Notes: generated from the sequence alone by a model not told the origin. Positions 7,799 through 16,224 are shown, numbered from the stretch's first letter. The stretch is DNA of 21,758 nt from Candidatus Methanoplasma sp. (GCA_031288985.1 JAITQH010000090.1:1-21758); one strand, 5' to 3'. Translations and numbers: made by a program.

Positions 7799-8986
7799 TC
7801 AGACCATCTTGTAGATGACGAACCCCGACCAGATCTTAGGGAAGAAGAATGTGGTCTTCTTCGGCATGCGCTTCCCTGCCATGGACAGATCCCAAATGGT
7901 CTGAAGGCTCGGAGGATTGAATATGACGGCGAGGTCGTACTGTTTCTCCGACATCTTCTTCTCCACGGACGGAAGCTCCGCGTCATATGCGACCTCCGCT
8001 TTGCCTTCGTCGTATTTGTATACGCCTTTCAGGATGAGTTCCTGCGCGACATAAGTGTCCAACTTCCATATCGGCCCTTCGCCTTTGCCGTAATCGGCAA
8101 AGAAGCGTTTTCCGGATCTGAACTCAAGGGCAAAGAGGTGGTCATGCAGCGTCTCTTTCAGACCTTCTGCGGATGTTTCCTCAAGGTCAAAGGTCTTTGA
8201 CAGCGCGGCCGCGGCGTTCTTCTCGGATATCTCGTCCGATTTGACCAGTCTGTGCGTGGGCCAGATCACAAGCCCCGGGTCGTTGGCCGCAACGAGGGTT
8301 GCAAGCACGAAACCCTTCTTCTTGCTGTTGGGATTCTCCAGAGAATAGTTCAGAGCGGTCTCGTACCTGTGGTGGCCGTCGGCTATGAGCATCTTCTGGC
8401 CGCTGAGCTGCGAGGTTATCTGCTCCTGCACGCCCGCGTCGCCTATCCTGTAGAATTTGTGCTCCACACCCTGCCTGTCCACATACCTGTAAAGCAGCTG
8501 GGCGGTGGAGTCGATCTTTTTGTTCAGCTGGTCTGTCAGCCCCTCGAATATGCCGAATATGGACTCCAGATGGGATTCCATGTCCCGAAGGAGATTGAGG
8601 CGGTCTTCCTTCACCTTGGAGAACGTCTCCTCATGGGGGATCACGTTGCCCTTCTCGTAGCTCTCGGTCTTCAGTATCCCCACGAGGCCGCGTCTCCTTT
8701 TTTCGACGCCGCGGTCGCTGAATGTCTGTTCGTAAAGGTAGAAAGAATCCCCGTCCTGTTTCAGGCTGCCGGATGATATCATCCTTTCCAGCTCCTTTCT
8801 GGAGCCGGAGTACCTTCCGTCCGCGTCTTGGCGCAGGGTGAGGTTCGTGACATTGTCCTGATGCGATTGGAGATCCCTGAGGTAGTCCGGCCCTATGACG
8901 TCATAAGGCGGGGAGATCCTGCCGCCGATCTGCTCGCCGGTCCTCAGCGAGGGGCGGTATCCGGAGAACGGAAGGAATGTGACCAT
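7799..8986 (-). CDS. DUF1015 family protein
   Basis: 395 residues if started at the ATG at 8986; an in-frame TTG at 8995 would add three residues. The N-terminus FLPFSGYRPSL and the following ISPPYDVIG are the DUF1015 signature, and the central ADGHHRYETALNYS carries the conserved DGHHR motif. A conserved WPTHRLV segment lies further on. The family is soluble, widespread in archaea and bacteria, and has no established function; the DGHHR motif recalls ParB/sulfiredoxin-fold enzymes, but that link is inference. The gene starts 45 nt after the hypE stop on the same strand, so the two are probably cotranscribed. Confidence 0.88.
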   Translation of the reverse strand: MVTFLPFSGYRPSLRTGEQIGGRISPPYDVIGPDYLRDLQSHQDNVTNLTLRQDADGRYSGSRKELERMISSGSLKQDGDSFYLYEQTFSDRGVEKRRRGLVGILKTESYEKGNVIPHEETFSKVKEDRLNLLRDMESHLESIFGIFEGLTDQLNKKIDSTAQLLYRYVDRQGVEHKFYRIGDAGVQEQITSQLSGQKMLIADGHHRYETALNYSLENPNSKKKGFVLATLVAANDPGLVIWPTHRLVKSDEISEKNAAAALSKTFDLEETSAEGLKETLHDHLFALEFRSGKRFFADYGKGEGPIWKLDTYVAQELILKGVYKYDEGKAEVAYDAELPSVEKKMSEKQYDLAVIFNPPSLQTIWDLSMAGKRMPKKTTFFFPKIWSGFVIYKMV

Positions 8987-9031
8987 GCCTCGCAATACGA
9001 GCGGCCGTATATCAATTGAACGAATGCCGAA

Positions 9032-10078
9032 TCAGCAGATCCTCGGGACGGGATCCCCCGAAGGGGTCTCCAATATCCTGCGGCCGCCCACTTCCGTCTT
9101 CAGAATGACCCTTTCGGGAGCATCTGCGGCGACCCCGATGATGGAAGCGTCCTTTCCCTCGGGCGTGCGTCTGATGGCGCTCAGAACCGCATCGGCAAGC
9201 TCGGGGACGCACCCTATGATCGCCTTGCCCTCGTTCCCTATGCTTAGGGGATCGATCCCCAGAAGGTCGCAGGCGCTTGCCACGCCTTCCCTGATCGGAA
9301 TGGACGGCTGATCGATAAGCATCCCCACATGCGACTTTGCGCACCACTCGTTCAGAGTGTTGGCGAGACCGCCGCGGGTCGGATCCTTCATCGCCACAAT
9401 GCCTCCGGCCCTGAGGCCCTCGGCGATCATCCTGTTCAGAGGCGCGACGTCGCTCCTGATCTCGCTGTCGAATCCGTACCCTTCTCTGAAGGACAGAAGG
9501 GCGACGCCGTGGTCGCCCATGTATCCCGATGCGATGATGACGTCCCCGGCCCGAAGATTGGAGTCGGTGCACCATCTCTGCTCCACTTTTCTGTATGCGG
9601 ACGCAATCTCCAAATTTCTGTCAAGCAAAGGAGACCTCTTTCCGACGGCGGAGGTCGTGACGATCATCTTGTCCAGCGCGCCGGACTCCATTACCTTGGT
9701 GTCCCCCGTGGCTATCGGCACGCCGCATTCCGCGGACGTGCGGCCGATGCTGTCGGCCACGCGGTCCACGATATCAATGTCCAGACCCTCCTCCAATATC
9801 ATGGAGCAGCCTATGGCGAGGGGTTCGGCGCCCATAACGGATATGTCGTTGACGGTCCCCGACACGGAGATCCTGCCGATGTCCCCTCCGGGAAAGAACA
9901 GCGGTTTCACGGTGTGGCCGTCGATGGTGAACACGATATCGTCCACGACGGCGGAATCGTCCATGGAGTCAAGGGTGACATCGCCTTTCATCTTGGGAAA
10001 ACGGTTCACGATGTGCTCGGAGAGGAACTCCTGCATCAGCTCTCCTCCCGCGCCGTGATTCATGACTACCTTGGACAT
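9032..10078 (-). CDS. hypE: Hydrogenase maturation protein HypE
   Basis: 348 residues, the usual length for HypE, in the AIR-synthase (PurM/HypE) fold. The start MSKVVMNHGAGGELMQEF and the VSGTVNDISVMGAEPLA segment match the family, as does GDTKVME. The protein ends in PRIC, with the invariant C-terminal cysteine that is carbamoylated by HypF and dehydrated to thiocyanate, the source of the cyanide ligand of [NiFe] hydrogenases. The organism should therefore make a [NiFe] hydrogenase, in keeping with a hydrogen-dependent methanogen. A TATA-like CTTTAATC near 10103-10110 lies ~27 nt upstream of the ATG. It is the first gene of a probable hypE-DUF1015 unit; other hyp genes are not in the window. 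Confidence 0.96.
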   Translation of the reverse strand: MSKVVMNHGAGGELMQEFLSEHIVNRFPKMKGDVTLDSMDDSAVVDDIVFTIDGHTVKPLFFPGGDIGRISVSGTVNDISVMGAEPLAIGCSMILEEGLDIDIVDRVADSIGRTSAECGVPIATGDTKVMESGALDKMIVTTSAVGKRSPLLDRNLEIASAYRKVEQRWCTDSNLRAGDVIIASGYMGDHGVALLSFREGYGFDSEIRSDVAPLNRMIAEGLRAGGIVAMKDPTRGGLANTLNEWCAKSHVGMLIDQPSIPIREGVASACDLLGIDPLSIGNEGKAIIGCVPELADAVLSAIRRTPEGKDASIIGVAADAPERVILKTEVGGRRILETPSGDPVPRIC

Positions 10079-10218
10079 CAGGCTTGGGAACGGCTCCGCA
10101 GATTAAAGGCTTATCATGGACCGCCCCGTCCGCCGTCTCTTCGGGAAAAGGATAACATTCGCGGACGCGCGGCGGGGTGCGTGCGGCCGGGAATGAAATG
10201 CGGCAAAGAGTTTGGGGA

Positions 10219-10232
10219 GGGGCGCCTGCCCC
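10219..10232. terminator. Possible hairpin after the second surface gene
   Basis: GGGGC-GCCT-GCCCC forms a 5-bp GC stem just beyond the minus-strand stop at 10240. There is no clear U tract after it, so a terminator role is tentative. Confidence 0.3.
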
Positions 10233-10239
10233 AATGGTT

Positions 10240-12033
10240 TCAAAGAACGCGCTTGGCGCGCAGGATGAACACTCCCACGGCCGCGGCGATCGCGATCCCT
10301 ATGACGGCGGCGATCAGTATTATCGCGTCCGAGCCGTCATCTTCCCCGGAGGCAGACGCGAGCACAACGGACATGCTCACATCATCGGACGCGACGTATG
10401 TGAACTCCGTTGATTTCGATCCGTCGGGCCACAGGGGGAGTTGTCCTTCGTCGACTCCGGACGCACGTATCGTAATGACGTCGCTCTTATCGGCGCTGAA
10501 AGGGCCGGTATAATCTTGGAATTCCCCGCCGTTTACGCTGTACCGGAACGTGATCCCCGGATCGGAAACGAGTTCGATGGCGATCCTGTCGCCGACAGGG
10601 ACGATCTCCACGTTCTGATCGCCGACGATGTTGCGTATGTTGTACACTCCGTTAGCCGGCGCAACAGTGTTTCCGTTCACTTTGACCGCAACATCGGATA
10701 ACGAAAAGCCTGTCTGCGCAGTGAGGATGAACGAGAACGAACCTCCGTGTTGGACAGGCGTCGTGGAGCCGCCGTATGCGCTCAATGCGAATCCGGGCCT
10801 GGATCCGAGGGACACATTGAATACGCTCCCCTGACTGCCGCCATCGGACGGATCCGGATCGTCAGGGATCTCTGCAACCCTGATGCTGTCGGCATTGACC
10901 CTGAACGTCGCATCAGCGGTGACTTCCCAGTTGGCATCGGCGCTGTACGAGCCGCCGTTGACGGTCAGCACAGGGGTTCCGGTGAATCCCGGAAGGACCG
11001 AGGCGTGAACCTTCAGGGTGGTTCCGTAGTTGTACTCCACAGCCTTGGAGCTGCCCTGGCCGACGCCGTTGACGAACCAGTTCACTCTTTCGTCATAGGA
11101 GAAATTGACGAGGTATTTCTTGGCCTCGAACTGGCCGTACAGTGTGGAATCGGCTCCAATGACCGGGAGTGCGTTCGGGTTGACCCTTGACTGAAGGGCG
11201 CCGTCATAGAACCATCCAAGGAGCTTGAAGTCCTTCAGCTCGTTTGCCCTCTGGTAGACGATCGGAACGGTCGATGCGTTGGCGTATATGACGGCGTAGT
11301 TCTCGCCGACGGCCTCCATTTGCTTGGAGGTGATCCCGTTTCCGAGATTTTTGATTTGGAATGCGGTTTTCACAGGCGTGCCGGTGATGTTGGACGCAAG
11401 GAAGGCGGAGTCGCCGTACACGAGGACGTACGCCGCAGAGCCGAGCGTGACCTTTCCGGCGACCTGAACGTCATTGGCGAGGCCCGTCAGAAGAGCAGGC
11501 GCGGAACCGACGGTCAAAGACTTGTTTACTTTGAATACGGCGCCGCTTTCGATGCTCAACGAATCTCCTTTATTGAGGACGACATCTCCTGTGGCGACAA
11601 GAGAACCTTGCCTGAGTTCGAACCCGGTCGTATGCAAACCGCCATAATTTGTACCGCTTATCTGTATCTGCGACCCGCTTGTCAGCGTCATAGGGACAGA
11701 GAATCCGGATTTGAACACAGTGTGCGCCGCATCCTCGTAGTAACCGACGTTCACGATCCCGTTGTAGTCGGAGCCGGATACGATCGTCGAGGTCGCGGAG
11801 ACGGCATTGTCCGGGACGAACAGATTTACTGTTCCGCTGCCGCCAATGGTCACGGACGGAGTCTGTCCAAGTTCAAAATATTGGTCGGCCGCATCAGAAT
11901 CGCCGTCATGCGGCCCGAATGCAAGAAGCAATGCGGCGGTGAGAACCGCCGCGGTCATCAGAAACAATACTGTGCGGTTTTTACGGCGGCGGCGTCTTTC
12001 TTGCCCCCCCCCCGCGACACACTGCGTGGACAC
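10240..12033 (-). CDS. Membrane-anchored surface protein with signal peptide
   Basis: About 597 residues from a GTG at 12033 (alternative GTG at 12054; an internal ATG at 11958 would remove the basic part of the signal peptide). The N-terminus has RRRRRKNR, then a ~20-residue hydrophobic stretch and an acidic DGDSDAADQ, a good Sec signal. The middle is beta-rich and includes MucBP/Listeria-Bacteroides-like pieces (LLGWFYDGAL and YGQFEAKKYLVNF) and glycine-rich extracellular-looking sequence. The C-terminus has one membrane helix (AIILIAAVIGIAIAAAVGVFIL) and the basic tail RAKRVL, the same anchor plan as the protein at 1-3459. The leader carries a run of ten G, so the frame could be phase variable. 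The open frame continues upstream but there translates the antisense of a tRNA, so the extension is rejected. Start confidence is low; gene confidence is high. Confidence 0.78.
   Translation of the reverse strand: MSTQCVAGGGQERRRRRKNRTVLFLMTAAVLTAALLLAFGPHDGDSDAADQYFELGQTPSVTIGGSGTVNLFVPDNAVSATSTIVSGSDYNGIVNVGYYEDAAHTVFKSGFSVPMTLTSGSQIQISGTNYGGLHTTGFELRQGSLVATGDVVLNKGDSLSIESGAVFKVNKSLTVGSAPALLTGLANDVQVAGKVTLGSAAYVLVYGDSAFLASNITGTPVKTAFQIKNLGNGITSKQMEAVGENYAVIYANASTVPIVYQRANELKDFKLLGWFYDGALQSRVNPNALPVIGADSTLYGQFEAKKYLVNFSYDERVNWFVNGVGQGSSKAVEYNYGTTLKVHASVLPGFTGTPVLTVNGGSYSADANWEVTADATFRVNADSIRVAEIPDDPDPSDGGSQGSVFNVSLGSRPGFALSAYGGSTTPVQHGGSFSFILTAQTGFSLSDVAVKVNGNTVAPANGVYNIRNIVGDQNVEIVPVGDRIAIELVSDPGITFRYSVNGGEFQDYTGPFSADKSDVITIRASGVDEGQLPLWPDGSKSTEFTYVASDDVSMSVVLASASGEDDGSDAIILIAAVIGIAIAAAVGVFILRAKRVL
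12004..12013 (-). repeat. G10 homopolymer in the surface-protein leader
   Basis: Ten C on the plus strand (ten G in the mRNA sense) fall within codons 7-10 of the surface protein if it starts at 12033, ahead of the Arg-rich signal-peptide region. Gain or loss of one base would shift the frame. Confidence 0.9.
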
Positions 12034-12177
12034 AGTTGCGCTTGGCGTTGTCACAAGGTGTGAGTGACTGAAACCTTGGTTTGCACGGCGCGCCGCATCA
12101 TGCGCCTGCCGCCGGTCTGCTCTTCCGAGGCCGGAACTCCGGCTGTCCGGGCCGGCTTGCGCCGGCGCGGACATTGG

Positions 12178-12190
12178 AGATAATAAATAG
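12178..12190 (+). promoter_or_regulatory. TATA element of tRNA-Arg(TCG), possibly shared
   Basis: AGATAATAAATAG lies about 25 nt before the tRNA. It is the only AT-rich element between the tRNA and the divergent surface gene. Read in the other direction it could also drive that gene with a ~100-nt leader. Confidence 0.5.
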
Positions 12191-12210
12191 GGGCATCTCA
12201 TACGACAGAC

Positions 12211-12283
12211 GGACTCATGAGGTAGAGGATTATCCCTTCGGCCTTCGGAGCCGAACACCCGGGTTCGAATCCCGGTGGGTCCG
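12211..12283 (+). tRNA. tRNA-Arg (anticodon TCG), no encoded CCA
   Basis: The acceptor GGACTCA (12211-12217) pairs with TGGGTCC (12276-12282, one G-U), with discriminator G at 12283. The anticodon stem TCGGC/GCCGA holds the loop CTTCGGA, anticodon TCG, reading CGA arginine codons. The T arm is CCGGG/CCCGG with loop TTCGAAT, and G-G-A in the D loop fits arginine identity. The D stem is weak (two or three pairs). The bases after the discriminator are CTC, so CCA must be added after transcription. Confidence 0.9.
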
Positions 12284-12322
12284 CTCCTCAGAACCATGAG
12301 CGTTTCTTTGCAGGAGCCGCAC

Positions 12323-12850
12323 TCACTTGCCCTCGTAGACAATGAGCGACTCGGTCGGAATATCGCCGAACCTCTTCCTTCCTTCGAAGCCCGCCAGCTC
12401 CATCACGAAGCAGATCTTGACGACCTCTCCGCCCAGCTTCTTCACCATGTCTATGACCGCTTCGGTGGTGCCGCCGGTCGCCACAAGATCGTCCACTATC
12501 ACGATCTTCTGCCCTTTCTTAACGCTGTCCTTATGCATCTCCAGCGTGGCGGTCCCGTATTCCAGATCATAGGTCTCGAACACCGTTTCCCGCGGAAGCT
12601 TTCCCTTCTTGCGCACGAGCACGAGTCCTTTTCCCAGGGCGTATGCGACAGGCGCTCCGAACACGAACCCTCTGGACTCCGATCCGAGTATGAGGTCGAA
12701 CTCGACGCCCTTCAGCGATTCAACGAGGCCGTCGACGGCGATCTTGAATCCCTCGGGATCTTGTATGACCGTCGTTATGTCTCTGAACAGCACGCCTTTC
12801 TGCGGGAAATCCGGTATGGATGTGACATATTCCTCAAGTTTCTTTGCCAT
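12323..12850 (-). CDS. apt: Adenine phosphoribosyltransferase
   Basis: 175 residues, the normal Apt length. It converts adenine and PRPP to AMP in purine salvage, in the cytoplasm. The sequence shows the Apt start (SIPDFPQKGVLFRDIT), the ESRGFVFG loop, the RKKGKLP segment and the PRPP-binding motif IVIVDDLVATGGT near residues 115-127. The start ATG at 12850 has GAGG four bases upstream and a TATA-like CATAAATAC (12872-12880) about 25 nt upstream, so it probably has its own promoter, although an HD-hydrolase gene ends only 33 nt before it on the same strand. Confidence 0.95.
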   Translation of the reverse strand: MAKKLEEYVTSIPDFPQKGVLFRDITTVIQDPEGFKIAVDGLVESLKGVEFDLILGSESRGFVFGAPVAYALGKGLVLVRKKGKLPRETVFETYDLEYGTATLEMHKDSVKKGQKIVIVDDLVATGGTTEAVIDMVKKLGGEVVKICFVMELAGFEGRKRFGDIPTESLIVYEGK

Positions 12851-12870
12851 TGCCCCTCAATATCATTCAG

Positions 12871-12880
12871 TGTATTTATG
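12871..12880 (-). promoter_or_regulatory. TATA element of apt
   Basis: The minus strand reads CATAAATACA in the short gap between the HD-hydrolase stop and the apt start, at leaderless-promoter spacing. Confidence 0.45.
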
Positions 12881-12883
12881 GAA

Positions 12884-13315
12884 TCACTCTGTCAGCATAT
12901 CTCGGGCTTTGGCGTACTTCTCGATCCGGCGCCGCCTCTTCTCTTCCGGCAGGCAGTCCAGCCTGTCGGGCCTTGAATTGTCGGCGATGTCCGACAGCTT
13001 GACCCTGACCGCCGTCGGGCTGCTCCGGATCTTGGATATGTAATCGAAGTACGGCGTCTCCGGGTCATGGGTGAGCAGGCGCAGAGCATCGGTGACGGAC
13101 GGAGGAAATCCCGCCGCAATGACATCCTCCATCGTCGCATCGGTGTCCTCGATGACGTCATGCAGCATCGCAACGGCCGCTTCCGTCTCGGTCTCCATGC
13201 TCTCGGCCACCGAGAACGGATGGAAGATGTAAGGCACTCCCGATTTGTCAAACTGTCCGTGGTGGGCGTCGTACGCCAGACGAACGGCCTTCCTTGTCAT
13301 CTCCGTGTATATCAT
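12884..13315 (-). CDS. HD-domain hydrolase, SpoT/MESH1-like
   Basis: 143 residues forming one HD phosphohydrolase domain. Motifs match the hydrolase half of Rel/SpoT enzymes: GVPYIFHP (His ~32), MLHDVIEDT (His-Asp ~52-53 and the Glu-Asp pair ~56-57) and VKLSDIADN, the equivalent of the usual VKLADRxHN metal ligand. There is no synthetase or regulatory domain, so it resembles small alarmone hydrolases such as MESH1. Substrate candidates are (p)ppGpp, NADPH or another nucleotide; sequence alone cannot decide. The ATG at 13315 lies about 20-25 nt after an AT-rich stretch (13335-13345), suggesting a leaderless transcript, and the gene is divergent from the copper operon. Confidence 0.85.
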   Translation of the reverse strand: MIYTEMTRKAVRLAYDAHHGQFDKSGVPYIFHPFSVAESMETETEAAVAMLHDVIEDTDATMEDVIAAGFPPSVTDALRLLTHDPETPYFDYISKIRSSPTAVRVKLSDIADNSRPDRLDCLPEEKRRRRIEKYAKARDMLTE

Positions 13316-13420
13316 GGATGAGAAATCCGATCTCGATACTTATTTCTTGACTCCGCGCACTGCCGGCAGGCCGGCGGAATGCCCCCGATCGCAGGGCGCC
13401 ATAACTTTTAGGCATTCCGA

Positions 13421-13433
13421 AATTATTATTATC
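13421..13433 (+). promoter_or_regulatory. TATA element of the copper operon
   Basis: AATTATTATTATC lies about 25 nt before the ATG at 13454, so the transcript is probably leaderless. I could not assign a copper-responsive operator. Confidence 0.55.
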
Positions 13434-13453
13434 TATTCGGCCCATTCCCATCT

Positions 13454-13678
13454 ATGGCAAAAGTTGTTCTGAAGGTGGAAGGCATGGCCTGCGAGGTCTG
13501 TGCAGGCAGTGTGGCCGACGCTCTCTCCAAGGTGTCGGGCGTGGCGGACGTGAGCGTGGATCTTAAAAAGGGAGCCGTCTCGGTCACACACGACGGGAGC
13601 GTGAAGGACGAGGATCTTGTCAGGACCGTCGTCGAAGCAGGGTTCAAAGCGAAGGTCAAACGCGGTCTGTTCGGATGA
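13454..13678 (+). CDS. copZ: Heavy-metal-associated domain copper chaperone (CopZ-like)
   Basis: 74 residues, one HMA domain with a ferredoxin-like fold. The metal site is GMACEVC (MxCxxC) at about 10-16, followed by GSVADALSKVSGV and a closing VEAGFKAKV. Such proteins carry Cu(I) in the cytoplasm and hand it to the N-terminal HMA domain of a CopA ATPase. The stop codon overlaps the start of the next gene as ATGA (13675-13678), indicating translational coupling to the ATPase. The pairing supports copper handling over mercury or zinc. Confidence 0.92.
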   Translation: MAKVVLKVEGMACEVCAGSVADALSKVSGVADVSVDLKKGAVSVTHDGSVKDEDLVRTVVEAGFKAKVKRGLFG

Positions 13679-15909
13679 GCGCCGAACCCGAAAGGCTGAA
13701 CCTGAAGACGGACGGCATGTCCTGCGCCGCGTGTTCCGCCAGGATCGAGAAGGCGCTGTCCAAGGTTCCCGGCGTGTCCGAGGCGAACGCCAACTTCTCA
13801 AACAGCATAGTGTCCGTGCTCTACGACCCGTCCGCAACGGGCAGGGAGCAGATAGCCGCCGCGATCAAAGGCGCGGGCTATGAGGTGATCGAGGACGACC
13901 CGGACGCCATAGCCGAAAGGGAAAGGGCATCCGCCCGGTCGCTGGCCCGGTCGCTGGCGGTCTCCGTGATATTCTCCGTTCCCTTGGCCATCTTCGCCAT
14001 GGGGCCGATGATCGGCCTGAACGTCCCGTTCCGCGAGGACTCCGCCGTCTACGCCGCGATTCAGTTGATCTTGTGCATCCCTGTGCTCTTGGCCGGGAGG
14101 AGGTTCTACGTACGGGGGTACCCCGCTCTGATCGCAAGAAGCCCGACCATGGACACTCTCATCGCTTTGGGCACCACGGCCGCTGTGGCCTACAGCCTTT
14201 ACAGCACGTTCTTGGTGTTCGGCGGCGATCATCATGCCATCCACTCCCTCTACTACGACTCCGCCGCCATAATACTGACGCTGGTGTCGGCGGGAAAGCT
14301 GCTGGAGTCGCGTTCGAAGGTCAGGACCAACGACGCAGTCCGCTCCCTTGTCAGCCTGGCCCCCAAAACGGCGTGCGTCGTCAGGGACGGCCGGGAGGCT
14401 GTCATCCCCGCCGACGAACTTGCCGTCGGGGACATTGCGATCGTCAGGCCGGGGGAGAGCATCCCCGCCGACGGGCGCGTCATCGACGGTTCGTCGTCAG
14501 TGGACGAGAGCATGCTGACGGGGGAGAGCATGCCCGTCAGGCGGATAGCAGGGGATGAGGTCTTCGGCGGAACGGCCAATATGAACGGACTCCTGAAGAT
14601 CTCGGTCGAAAAGGTCGGCGGCGACACGGTGCTGTTCCAAATCGTCCGCATGGTGATGGATGCGCAGGGCACAAAGGCTCCCGTGGCGCGTGCGGCCGAC
14701 AGGACCGCGGCGGTGTTCGTGCCGGCCGTGATGCTCATCGCATTTGCGGCGGGCATTCTTTGGTACGTCTTCGACGGGGACGTACAGTTCTCGATAGTCG
14801 CAATGATCTCCGTTCTGGTGATATCCTGCCCCTGCGCGCTCGGTCTCGCGACGCCTCTGGCCGTCACCGTGGGAACAGGAAAGGCCGCCGAATACGGAAT
14901 ACTGTTCAAGAGCGCCGCCGCGCTGGAGCGTGCGGGCCGCATAACCACCGTTGTGTTGGACAAGACCGGCACGATCACCGAAGGCAGACCCGGGGTCACC
15001 GGCGCATCCGCCGAGATCACGGACGCCGTCCTGTCATTGGCCGCGTCCGCCGAATACGGCTCGGAGCATCCTTTGGCAAAGGCGGTGCTTTCTTATGCCG
15101 AAGAACGGGGGATCACTTTGAAAGAAGTCTCCGAATTCACCTCCGAGGCGGGCGGCGGCGTCCGCTGCATCATAGGATCGGACGATGTGATGGTGGGAAG
15201 CAGGCGGTTCCTGGAATCGTCGGGGATCGCGATCCCTCCCGCCGAGGACGACGGGAGGACGCAGATATTCGTTGCCGTCACGGGAGAATATGCAGGAATG
15301 TTCTCGATCTCCGATCCGGTGCGTCCGTCGGCCGCGTCCGCCGTAGCATCCTTGGAGCGGATGCGGATAAAGACCATGATGGTCACAGGCGACTCCGAAG
15401 GAACGGCTCGGGCGATAGCCGCGGAAGTAGGAATAGACGAGGTCCGCGCCCACTCCCTTCCCCGCGACAAGCTGAACATCCTGATATCTCTTCAGACCGA
15501 CGGAGAGAACGTCCTTATGGCGGGCGACGGCATCAACGATTCCCCCGCCCTGATGCAGGCGGATCTGGGGATCGCCGTCGGTTCGGGCACAGACATCGCC
15601 ATCGGATCCGCCGATGCGGTCCTGATGAACGACGATGTGAGATCCATACCTGCGGCGGTGGAGATAGGGCGCGCATCTTTGCGGAACATAAGACAGAACC
15701 TGTTCCTTGCGTTCGTATACAACATTGTCTGCATACCGATCGCGGCGGGCCTGCCGCATCTTGCAGGGATAGACGTTCCGGAGATGCCGGTTATCGCCGC
15801 GGCCGCGATGTCTCTTTCATCGGTGTCCGTGGTGTCCAACGCACTCAGACTCAGATCGTTCAGGCCGAAAAGCATCGAAAGTCGATCAAAAGCACTCCCG
15901 AAGGGATAA
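13675..15909 (+). CDS. copA: Copper-exporting P1B-type ATPase CopA
   Basis: 744 residues. Domains in order: one N-terminal HMA domain with GMSCAAC (Cys17, Cys20); membrane helices; actuator domain with LTGES; the intramembrane CPC metal site (385-387) in ISCPCALGLATP; the phosphorylated aspartate Asp429 in DKTGTITEG; the HPLAKAV nucleotide-domain motif; TGDSEGTA; and GDGINDSPAL at ~617-626. The last helices show FVYNI and MSLSSVSVVSNALRLR, the YN and MxxSS signatures of the Cu(I) class (P1B-1). It exports cytoplasmic Cu(I) using ATP. It is cotranscribed with the chaperone gene upstream and is the only gene here ending in TAA. A GC hairpin follows the stop. Confidence 0.96.
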   Translation: MSAEPERLNLKTDGMSCAACSARIEKALSKVPGVSEANANFSNSIVSVLYDPSATGREQIAAAIKGAGYEVIEDDPDAIAERERASARSLARSLAVSVIFSVPLAIFAMGPMIGLNVPFREDSAVYAAIQLILCIPVLLAGRRFYVRGYPALIARSPTMDTLIALGTTAAVAYSLYSTFLVFGGDHHAIHSLYYDSAAIILTLVSAGKLLESRSKVRTNDAVRSLVSLAPKTACVVRDGREAVIPADELAVGDIAIVRPGESIPADGRVIDGSSSVDESMLTGESMPVRRIAGDEVFGGTANMNGLLKISVEKVGGDTVLFQIVRMVMDAQGTKAPVARAADRTAAVFVPAVMLIAFAAGILWYVFDGDVQFSIVAMISVLVISCPCALGLATPLAVTVGTGKAAEYGILFKSAAALERAGRITTVVLDKTGTITEGRPGVTGASAEITDAVLSLAASAEYGSEHPLAKAVLSYAEERGITLKEVSEFTSEAGGGVRCIIGSDDVMVGSRRFLESSGIAIPPAEDDGRTQIFVAVTGEYAGMFSISDPVRPSAASAVASLERMRIKTMMVTGDSEGTARAIAAEVGIDEVRAHSLPRDKLNILISLQTDGENVLMAGDGINDSPALMQADLGIAVGSGTDIAIGSADAVLMNDDVRSIPAAVEIGRASLRNIRQNLFLAFVYNIVCIPIAAGLPHLAGIDVPEMPVIAAAAMSLSSVSVVSNALRLRSFRPKSIESRSKALPKG

Positions 15910-15912
15910 AAA

Positions 15913-15927
15913 CCCGGCACGGCCGGG
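15913..15927. terminator. GC-rich hairpin after copA
   Basis: CCCGGC-ACG-GCCGGG forms a 6-bp perfect stem starting 4 nt after the copA stop. The following ATTATT is only weakly U-rich, so termination is likely but not certain. Confidence 0.4.
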
Positions 15928-16092
15928 ATTATTGCGGTCATCCGTAGCGTCTTGCAAACGACAGCACCGAAACCTTCACACAGGGCAGAAAGTGTCAATC
16001 GACCGGTCTTTCATTCCCGCGTCCATTCCGTTTTTTGCTTCGTTCTCGCCGCAGGGTCTTGGCATATTACGTTTCCCGATTGTCACTTGCCT

Positions 16093-16180
16093 CCGAATAA
16101 TGATATGTTTGATACTATTTATACATTTTTATTTTGAATAAATTATGATATTCGTATAAACAATACGTAAATCGTAGAAA
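16093..16180. promoter_or_regulatory. AT-rich promoter-like tract without a known gene
   Basis: The tract contains ACTATTTATAC (16114-16124), long A/T runs, and an inverted repeat CGTAT-AAACA-ATACG at 16153-16167. It stands out sharply from its GC-rich surroundings, yet it sits where only gene 3' ends are expected. It may drive a small RNA on either strand. Confidence 0.35.
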
Positions 16181-16224
16181 TCCGACTGTGCACGACAGGC
16201 AGAGGCCGAAAACGGCTGCAATGG

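Larger units (their letters stand above)
15910..16224. other. 315-base intergenic region between convergent genes
   Basis: It lies between the 3' ends of copA (plus) and the Nudix gene (minus). It holds a GC hairpin at 15913-15927, ~150 bases with no recognisable content, then a strongly AT-rich tract at 16093-16180 with several TATA-like stretches, and a small GCCG-AAAA-CGGC hairpin at 16205-16216. No convincing protein-coding frame was found. Confidence 0.6.

Noticed and set aside
12034..12342. Upstream extension of the second surface protein to an ATG near 12342
   Set aside because: The extension translates the antisense of tRNA-Arg(TCG), giving the well-known spurious peptide GPTGIRTRV, and overlaps the end of apt.
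15932..16141. Small open frame with a hydrophobic tail after copA
   Set aside because: No start signal, and its hydrophobic end is just the translation of the AT-rich tract.
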